A DNA stretch of 64,000 bases from Elusimicrobiota bacterium (GTDB taxonomy: Bacteria > Elusimicrobiota > Elusimicrobia > UBA1565 > UBA9628): positions 21,275 to 85,274 of the forward strand of contig JAUYSH010000036.1 in assembly GCA_030696455.1 (NCBI GenBank), given 5' to 3'. The first letter of the stretch is position 1, and each line of letters starts with the position of its first letter. Positions 58,267-64,000 of this stretch are shown here, piece after piece. The notes beneath the pieces were generated by a model, which saw only the letters and a list, made by a program, of their open reading frames with translations, was not told the DNA's origin and searched no databases. Position numbers and translations under genes: made by a program.

Positions 58267-59551
58267 GCGCTTGATCGTCTCCGGCGGGCTGGTGATCGAT
58301 CCGGCCTCCCGAATCGAAGCCGTGCGCGACGTCCTGATCGAGGACGGCAGGGTTTCAGCGGTCGCGGCGGGCCTCTCCCGCAAGCCCGCCCTCAAGGGCC
58401 TGCCCGCCATCGACGCCAAGGGCAAATGGGTGATCCCCGGCCTCGTCGACATGCACGTGCACCTGCGCGAGCCCGGGCGCGAAGGCGATGAGACGATCGA
58501 AACCGGCACGAAGGCCGCGGCGCGCGGCGGCGTGACCACCGTCCTGGCCATGGCCAACACCGAGCCCGTGTGCGACACCCCCTCCCAGCTCGCCTTCCTG
58601 CGCGCGAAGGCCCGGACCGACGCGGCGATCACCGTGCTTTTCGCGGGCGCGGTCACGCTCGGCCAAAAGGGAGAAAAGCTGACCGAGTTCGCCAAACTCC
58701 GCGCGGCGGGCGCCGCCGCGCTGTCCGACGACGGCCGCCCGTTGATGAACGCGGGCCTGCTGCGCCGCGCCCTCGAGTACGCCAAGGACCTGGGGCTGCT
58801 CGTCATCGACCACTGCGAGGACCTCACCCTCTCCAACGGGGCGTGCGTGCATGAAGGCCCCGCGGCGCTTCGCAAAGGATTGAAGGGCACGCCGGGCGCC
58901 GCGGAAACAGTCCAGGTGCTCAGGGACATCGCCTTGGCGGAGCTCACGGGAGCGCGGCTTCACATAGCCCATGTGTCCTCCGCGGCCTCGGTGGAGGCCA
59001 TCCGAACGGCGAAGAAAAAGGGGATCCGGATCAGCGCCGAAGCGGCACCCCACCACTTTGCCCTCAACGACAAAGATATCCCTGGCTACGGCGCCGACTG
59101 GAAGATGAACCCGCCGCTGCGCGGCGCCGAGGATCGCCTGGCGCTGCTGGCGGGGCTCGCGGACGGGACCATCGACGCGATCGCGACCGATCACGCCCCG
59201 CACGGGTGCGCGGCCAAGTCCCTAGGGATGGACCAGGCCCCCTTCGGCGTGATCGGGCTCGAGACCTCGCTGGCCGTCGCGCTCACCGAGCTTTACCACA
59301 AGAAGGTCCTCACGCGGCGCAAGCTCGTGGAGCGCATGTCCTCGGGCCCCGCCGCCTTGCTGGGGCTCAAGGCCAAGGGCACCTTGGCGCGCGGCGCCGA
59401 CGCGGATCTCGTCATCGTGGATCCGGACGCGATCTGGATCCCTGAGCCCCCCTTCCTGTCCAAGAGCCGAAACACGCCGTTCGCGGGACGACGGCTTAAG
59501 GGCCGCGCGGTGACGACATTATCGGGCGGGCGCGTGGTTCATGCTTTATGA
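58259..59551 (+). CDS. pyrC: Dihydroorotase (class I)
   Basis: 430 residues from TTG 58259, with GGAGG 5 nt upstream. The metal-binding HxH is in VDMHVHLREPG, further motifs include ALSDDGRPLM, IAHVSSAASVEAIR, SAEAAPHHFALND and DAIATDHAPHG. Cyclises carbamoyl aspartate to dihydroorotate. Translationally coupled on both sides; overlaps pyrD by 11 nt. Confidence 0.96.
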   Translation: MPERLIVSGGLVIDPASRIEAVRDVLIEDGRVSAVAAGLSRKPALKGLPAIDAKGKWVIPGLVDMHVHLREPGREGDETIETGTKAAARGGVTTVLAMANTEPVCDTPSQLAFLRAKARTDAAITVLFAGAVTLGQKGEKLTEFAKLRAAGAAALSDDGRPLMNAGLLRRALEYAKDLGLLVIDHCEDLTLSNGACVHEGPAALRKGLKGTPGAAETVQVLRDIALAELTGARLHIAHVSSAASVEAIRTAKKKGIRISAEAAPHHFALNDKDIPGYGADWKMNPPLRGAEDRLALLAGLADGTIDAIATDHAPHGCAAKSLGMDQAPFGVIGLETSLAVALTELYHKKVLTRRKLVERMSSGPAALLGLKAKGTLARGADADLVIVDPDAIWIPEPPFLSKSRNTPFAGRRLKGRAVTTLSGGRVVHAL

Positions 59552-60551
59552 AGCTCTCAAGCCGTGGCTTTTCTCGCTCGACGCCGAGCGGGTTCATGAA
59601 GAGGTGTCCGGCATAATGAGCTTGGCGGCCGTCATTCCAGGCGCCGGCAAGGTTATCTCGATATTGACGGGCGTTGGCGGTAAAAACCTCGAGAAGACGG
59701 TATTCGGGATAAAATTTTCCAATCCGGTCGGCCTAGCCGCGGGTTTTGATAAGGATGGAAAATTAATTTCAATCCTCCCCGGGTTGGGTTTCGGGTTCCT
59801 GGAGATCGGCTCGGTGACGTTGGAGCCGCAACCGGGAAACGTTAAACCGCGCCTATTCAGGCTCGTCGAACAGGGCGCGATCCTGAACCGTATGGGCTTC
59901 AATTCAGAAGGCGCGCGGGCCGTCGCGTTGCGCTTGTCCATGAGTCCCCGACCATCCGTTCCGTTGGGCATCAATCTCGGCCTGAACAAAGGCACTCCCG
60001 CGAATCTGGCGCCGGCAAGGTACACCCAGACGTTCAAGCTTCTGGCGAAGCACGGCGACTACTTCGTGATCAACGTCTCTTCCCCTAATACGCCCGGCCT
60101 TCGCGATCTTCAAACGGCAACGAATCTGGCGGATATATTAAGCAGCGTACAAGACGCCAATCCCGGGCGAAAACCGGTCCTCGTCAAATTGTCTCCCGAC
60201 CTGAACGACGAGGATTTGGATGCATGCATCGACGTCGCCAGCAAGGTCGCTCAAGGCGTTGTCGTTTCGAATACGACGCTTTCCCGCGACGCCGTGCCCG
60301 AGCCGTTCAAGTCCGAAGCCGGCGGACTCTCCGGCCGTCCTTTGAAGGTCCGCGCGACCGAACTCGTTCGCAAGGTCCGTTCCATGACCACCTTGCCTAT
60401 CATCGGCGTCGGGGGCATTTTCACCTCCGAAGATGCCCAGGCGCACCTCGACGCCGGCGCCGACCTCATCCAGCTCTACACAGGCCTCATTTACGGCGGC
60501 CCCACGACCGTGAAGCGCCTCACCCGCGGGTTGGCGGAGGCATCACGATGA
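59541..60551 (+). CDS. pyrD: Dihydroorotate dehydrogenase, class 2 (quinone-dependent)
   Basis: 336 residues. N-terminal helices LYEALKPWLFSLDAERVHEEVSGIM (quinone/membrane-facing), FSNPVGLAAGFDKDG, NRMGFNSEGA, and INVSSPNTPGLR with the class 2 catalytic Ser. Feeds electrons to quinone at the inner membrane. Codon use here is visibly less GC-rich than that of pyrC and pyrF. Overlaps pyrF by ATGA. Confidence 0.96.
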   Translation: MLYEALKPWLFSLDAERVHEEVSGIMSLAAVIPGAGKVISILTGVGGKNLEKTVFGIKFSNPVGLAAGFDKDGKLISILPGLGFGFLEIGSVTLEPQPGNVKPRLFRLVEQGAILNRMGFNSEGARAVALRLSMSPRPSVPLGINLGLNKGTPANLAPARYTQTFKLLAKHGDYFVINVSSPNTPGLRDLQTATNLADILSSVQDANPGRKPVLVKLSPDLNDEDLDACIDVASKVAQGVVVSNTTLSRDAVPEPFKSEAGGLSGRPLKVRATELVRKVRSMTTLPIIGVGGIFTSEDAQAHLDAGADLIQLYTGLIYGGPTTVKRLTRGLAEASR

Positions 60552-61255
60552 CCCAGATCATCGTTGCATTAGACGTAGACTCCATCAAAAAGCAGGAAGA
60601 TCTCCTCAAATCCCTCCACGGCACCATCGTCTGGTACAAGGTCGGCCTTCAGCTGTTCACCGCCCACGGCAAGCGCGCCGTCGACATCGTTCGCCGCCAT
60701 GGGGGCAAGATCTTCCTCGACCTCAAGCTCCACGACATCCCGCAGACGGTCGCCCACGCGGTGCGCGAGGCCCAGCGCCTCGGCGTCGACGCGGTCTCCC
60801 TGCACCTGATGGGCGGCGCCGGCATGCTGCGCGCCGCGGCCGAGGTGATGCCGCGCCCGAAGCTGTGGGGCGTCACGGTCCTGACGAGCATGGGGCCCAA
60901 GGACGTGAAGATCCTCGCCGCCTCGGCCAAGATCCCTTCGCTCGTGAAGTCGCTCGCCAAGCAAGGCTGGGTCGGCGGGGCGGACGCGACGATCTGCTCC
61001 CCCCAGGAGGTCGGCATGCTGAAGAAGGCCTTTCCGCATCTCGACATGAAGTTCGTGACGCCCGGCATCCGTCCCAAGGGCGCGGCGCTCAACGATCAGA
61101 GCCGCGTCATGACGCCCGGCGAGGCGGCGAGGCTGGGCATCGATTTCGTCGTGATCGGCCGCCCGATCACCCATGCCGCCGACCCGCGGAAGGCGGCCCT
61201 GGACATCCTGGCCGAGATGAAGGCCGCCGCCCCGAAGTCCCTGGACAAGGAATGA
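60548..61255 (+). CDS. pyrF: Orotidine-5'-phosphate decarboxylase
   Basis: ATG 60548 (MTQIIVALDVDSIKKQ) overlaps the pyrD stop; the track's longer ORF is a shadow. 235 residues: ALDVDS, the DxKxxD active-site motif in DLKLHDIPQT, VTPGIRPKG and IGRPIT. Makes UMP from OMP. Overlaps pyrE by ATGA. Confidence 0.96.
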   Translation: MTQIIVALDVDSIKKQEDLLKSLHGTIVWYKVGLQLFTAHGKRAVDIVRRHGGKIFLDLKLHDIPQTVAHAVREAQRLGVDAVSLHLMGGAGMLRAAAEVMPRPKLWGVTVLTSMGPKDVKILAASAKIPSLVKSLAKQGWVGGADATICSPQEVGMLKKAFPHLDMKFVTPGIRPKGAALNDQSRVMTPGEAARLGIDFVVIGRPITHAADPRKAALDILAEMKAAAPKSLDKE

Positions 61256-61824
61256 ACGTCGAGGAGCTTTTCGTCGAGAACGGCGCTTTGCTCAAGGGCC
61301 ACTTCCTGCTGTCCTCCGGCCTTCACAGCGACCGGTACCTCCAATGCGCTCTCGTGCTGGCCCAGCCCGGGGCCGCGGAGACGCTCGGAAAGTCGCTCGC
61401 CGCGAAGGCCCCCTCGAAGCCCGATCTCATCCTCTCCCCTGCCATGGGCGGCTTGATGATCGGCCACGAGGTCGCGCGGGCGCTCGGCGTGAGGCACTAT
61501 TTCACGGAACGCGTCGACGGCGTGGTGCAGCTGCGGCGGGGATTCGCCCTCAAGCCGGGAGAAAATGTCATCGTGGTCGAGGACGTGGTGACCACGGGCA
61601 AATCGACGAGAGAGGTGTTCGAGGTTGTTCGCGCCTGCGGCGCGAACGTTATAGGGGCCCTATCGATCATCGACCGAACGGATGGAGCACTCGATCTACA
61701 AGCGCCTTACGCCGCCCTCTGGAAAGTTTCAATACCGGCCTGGAGGCCTGAAGCTTGCCCGCCCTGTCGGGCGGGCGTGCCTGTCGTAAAGCCTGGAAGC
61801 CGCATGGAGAAGAAAAATGGGTAG
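61252..61824 (+). CDS. pyrE: Orotate phosphoribosyltransferase
   Basis: 190 residues. LKGHFLLSSGLHSDRYLQ at the N-terminus, PRPP motif VIVVEDVVTTGKST, and a C-terminal CPPCRAGVPVVKPGSR that matches the usual CPxCxxGxPxxKPGSR tail. Makes OMP from orotate. The order pyrF-pyrE is a common one. Overlaps purM by 8 nt. Confidence 0.95.
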   Translation: MNVEELFVENGALLKGHFLLSSGLHSDRYLQCALVLAQPGAAETLGKSLAAKAPSKPDLILSPAMGGLMIGHEVARALGVRHYFTERVDGVVQLRRGFALKPGENVIVVEDVVTTGKSTREVFEVVRACGANVIGALSIIDRTDGALDLQAPYAALWKVSIPAWRPEACPPCRAGVPVVKPGSRMEKKNG

Positions 61825-62797
61825 CACGACTCTCACCTACCGGAAATCCGGCGTGAACATCGATCTTGCCGACAAACTCGTGGATCACATCCAATCCAAA
61901 GCACCCGCGATCGGCGGCTTCGCCGGTCTTTTTCCTCTCGACCTCGACGGGAGCGGCCCTTGGGACCTCGTGGCCTGCACCGACGGAGTCGGCACCAAGC
62001 TCAAGCTCGCCTTCGCGCTCGACCGCCACGACACGATCGGCATCGATCTCGTGGCGATGTCGGTCAACGACCTCATCTGCTGCGGCGCCAAGCCCCTGAT
62101 CTTCCTCGACTACTACGCCACCGGCAAGCTGAAGCTCAAGACGTCCAAGAAGATCATCGCCGGGATCATGGAGGGCTGCCGCCTCGGCCGCTGCGTCCTC
62201 CTCGGCGGCGAGACCGCGGAGATGCCGGGCATGTACCCCAAGGACGAATACGACCTCGCGGGCTTCGCGGTCGGCATCGTCAAGCGCAAGGACGTCATCG
62301 ACGGATCCAAGATTTATCCCGGAGATATGATACTCGGCCTGCCGTCGTCGGGCCTCCACAGCAACGGGTACTCGTTGGCCCGACAAGTCTTTAAGGGCAG
62401 GGACCTCGCCAAATTCGGCAAGGCGCTGCTCGCGCCGACCCGCATCTACGTCGACGAGGTCAACGCCCTCACGAAGGCCCTGCGCGCCGAGGACGGCATC
62501 ATCATGGGCCTCTCGCACATCACCGGCGGAGGCCTGGTCGAGAACGTGCCCCGCATTTTGCCGCGCGGGCGCAAGGCGATTTTTCGGCAGAACTCGTGGA
62601 AGATGCCTCCTATTTTCAGAGAGATCCAGCGCCGCGGCAACGTGCCCGAGAAGGAGATGTGGCGCACGTTCAACATGGGCCTGGGGCTCGTCATCGTGAT
62701 CCGCCCCGAGAGCCTCAAGGCCGCGCTGAAGGCGCTGCCCGAGGCGAAGGTCGTCGGCGAGATCGTCGAGGGCAGGCACGAGGTCGAGATCATCTAA
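61817..62797 (+). CDS. purM: Phosphoribosylformylglycinamidine cyclo-ligase (AIR synthetase)
   Basis: 326 residues. YRKSGVNIDLADKLVD, TDGVGTKLKLA, DLICCGAKPLIFLDYYATGKL and GGETAEMPGMYP are PurM signatures. Makes AIR from FGAM. Placed inside the pyr operon, then joined by TAATG to the purN-purH fusion. Confidence 0.96.
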   Translation: MGSTTLTYRKSGVNIDLADKLVDHIQSKAPAIGGFAGLFPLDLDGSGPWDLVACTDGVGTKLKLAFALDRHDTIGIDLVAMSVNDLICCGAKPLIFLDYYATGKLKLKTSKKIIAGIMEGCRLGRCVLLGGETAEMPGMYPKDEYDLAGFAVGIVKRKDVIDGSKIYPGDMILGLPSSGLHSNGYSLARQVFKGRDLAKFGKALLAPTRIYVDEVNALTKALRAEDGIIMGLSHITGGGLVENVPRILPRGRKAIFRQNSWKMPPIFREIQRRGNVPEKEMWRTFNMGLGLVIVIRPESLKAALKALPEAKVVGEIVEGRHEVEII

Positions 62798-64000
62798 TGA
62801 AGATCGCGGTCTTCGCGTCCGGGGAGGGCACCAACCTCCAGGCCCTGCTCGACGCCTGCTCCGACGGGCGCGTGCGCGGGTCGGTCGCCCTCGTCGTCTC
62901 GAACAAGGAGGACGCGGGCGCGGTGCGCCGCGCCCAGCGCCTCGGGATCGAGACCATGGTCTGCCCGCAGAACGAGCACCCCTCGGCGGAGGAATACAAC
63001 GCCTTCTTAGCCCAAGAGTGCAAGAAGCGCGGCATCGAGCTGATCTGCCTCGCCGGCTTCATGCTCAAGATCGCGAGCCCGCTCATCAAGGCCTACCCCG
63101 GGCGCATCCTCAACGTCCACCCCGCGCTGCTGCCCGCCTTCGGCGGCCAGGGCATGTACGGCAAGAAGGTGCACGAGGCAGTCGTGGCCGCGGGGGTCAA
63201 GGTCAGCGGGGCGACCATCCACGTCGTCGACGAGGAGTACGACCACGGCCCGATCGTCCTGCAGGCGACCGTGCCCGTGCTCGCCATCGATACGCCCGGG
63301 ACCTTGGCCGCGCGCGTGCTCGCGCAGGAACATTGGATCTATCCGCGCGCCGTGGCCTTGTTCGCCGAGGGCCGCGCCCGGATCGAGGACGGCAAGTTCG
63401 TCGTGAAGCCCTCGCCGCACGAGGCCTCTCCCCGGCTCAAACGCGCCTTGATCTCGGTCTCGGACAAGACCGGCGTCGTGGAGTTCGCCAAGGGACTTCA
63501 CGAGCTCGGCGTGGAGATCGTGTCGACGTCCGGCACTTTCAAAGCCCTCGTACAGGCCGGTCTTCCCGTGAGACCTTTGGAAACGATGACCGGATTCCCG
63601 GAGATCCTCGACGGCCGCGTCAAAACCCTCCACCCGCACGTCCACGGCGCCATTTTGCTGCGGCGCAAGGATCCCAAGCAGGTCCGGGAGGCCGAGCTGT
63701 TCGGTCTCGAGCCCATCGACCTCGTCGTCGTGAACCTTTATCCGTTCGCCAAGACCGCCGCGGAAGCCAAGGATCCGTACGAACAGAATGTCATCGAGCA
63801 GATCGACATCGGCGGCGTCGCCCTGATCCGCGCCGCGAGCAAGAATTTCGAGGACGTGGCCGTGCTCACCGCGCCGCCCGACTACGCGGGCGTGCTGGCC
63901 GAGCTCAACGCCGCGCAATGCCGCCTCTCCCTCGAGACGCGGCGGCGCCTGGCGCTGACGGGCTTCCGCCACACCGCGGAGTACGACACGATGATCGCCG
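62797..64000 (+). CDS. PurN-PurH fusion: GAR formyltransferase + AICAR formyltransferase/IMP cyclohydrolase, 3'-partial
   Basis: Not in the track because it runs off the window. ATG 62797 overlaps the purM stop (TAATG). The single frame opens with MKIAVFASGEGTNLQALLDA (PurN), catalytic block NVHPALLPAFGGQGMYGKKVHEAV and DEEYDHGPIVLQ, then after a short linker (FVVKPSPHEASPRLKR) continues as PurH: ALISVSDKTGVVEFAKGLHELG, GRVKTLHPHVHGAILLRRKD, DLVVVNLYPFAKT, IDIGGVALIRAASKN. I checked the frame across the junction: 63361-63480 reads without a stop. Both activities use formyl-tetrahydrofolate. At least 401 residues lie in the window. Confidence 0.9.
   Translation, partial: MKIAVFASGEGTNLQALLDACSDGRVRGSVALVVSNKEDAGAVRRAQRLGIETMVCPQNEHPSAEEYNAFLAQECKKRGIELICLAGFMLKIASPLIKAYPGRILNVHPALLPAFGGQGMYGKKVHEAVVAAGVKVSGATIHVVDEEYDHGPIVLQATVPVLAIDTPGTLAARVLAQEHWIYPRAVALFAEGRARIEDGKFVVKPSPHEASPRLKRALISVSDKTGVVEFAKGLHELGVEIVSTSGTFKALVQAGLPVRPLETMTGFPEILDGRVKTLHPHVHGAILLRRKDPKQVREAELFGLEPIDLVVVNLYPFAKTAAEAKDPYEQNVIEQIDIGGVALIRAASKNFEDVAVLTAPPDYAGVLAELNAAQCRLSLETRRRLALTGFRHTAEYDTMIA

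Noticed and set aside
61757-61776. Palindromic GCCCGCC...GGCGGGC in pyrE
   Set aside because: It encodes the usual CPxCxxGxP tail of orotate phosphoribosyltransferases, so the symmetry is explained by the coding sequence.
1-64000. CRISPR arrays, rRNA genes or intact insertion sequences
   Set aside because: I saw no regularly spaced repeats, rRNA motifs or complete transposase ORFs.

Overview
High-GC bacterial chromosome segment, about 95% coding, with an ordinary housekeeping core and some accessory genes. I infer a high-GC Elusimicrobiota-like or related bacterium (about 0.55). The main reason is the secreted LOG-domain protein, whose long Ala/Pro-rich 'APSLAPALAP' leader is a style I associate with that phylum. 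Gram-negative traits (lipoproteins, an MliC-like lysozyme inhibitor, a type IV pilus/type II secretion-like ATPase) also fit. No rRNA or marker protein is present to settle it.

Layout. 0-8 kb: TauE/DUF1634 exporter pair, a methyltransferase and CDF transporter, an AmgK/RapZ fusion followed by a MurU-like nucleotidyltransferase (cell-wall sugar salvage), an RlmI-like rRNA methyltransferase, a hidden MliC lipoprotein and a secreted PPRQ-repeat protein behind a structured leader. 8-27 kb: mixed genes, including a serine hydrolase, aldo/keto reductase, FAD-Rieske oxidoreductase, Nudix-RsmH fusion, hemerythrin/cupin, CDF-like and AI-2E-like transporters, PIG-L deacetylase, PhyH dioxygenase with MFS transporter, a truncated pyrophosphatase, M23 peptidase, and a histidine kinase with response regulator. 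27-32 kb: accessory stretch with less GC-rich codon use (a YkgJ-LysM chimera, a 46-aa membrane peptide, DUF1398, an HTH remnant, SWIM, Fic) ending at tRNA-Gln(CUG). 32-35.8 kb: DUF2752 and DUF4234 membrane proteins, the secreted nuclease-like/LOG fusion, and two receiver-only response regulators.

35.8-64 kb is a de novo nucleotide supercluster: guaB3-guaA-purC-purS(x2)-purL-purQ, purF, purD-purE-purK-rarD and pyrB-pyrC-pyrD-pyrF-pyrE-purM-purNH. Together these supply most IMP, GMP and UMP steps (purA, purB and carAB are not in the window). Between them sit envelope-type genes: a VIT/vWA protein with a beta-propeller, a caspase-fold lipoprotein, and a GspE/PilB ATPase with an odd N-terminus.

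Two window-wide regularities stand out. First, many first-in-operon genes have a TAnnnT -10 box ending almost exactly 6 nt before the start codon, implying widespread leaderless transcription. Second, convergent gene pairs nearly touch, and five of eleven share a 4-nt stop overlap (CTAG, TTAA or CTAA). Operon genes are mostly linked by ATGA/GTGA/TAATG overlaps. The best candidates for new biology are the secreted PD-(D/E)XK-like + LOG fusion, the leader/attenuator at 6.7-6.85 kb, the domain fusions (PurN-PurH, tandem PurS, Nudix-RsmH, AmgK-RapZ, GIY-YIG-like-GspE) and an exactly repeated 18-bp palindrome.
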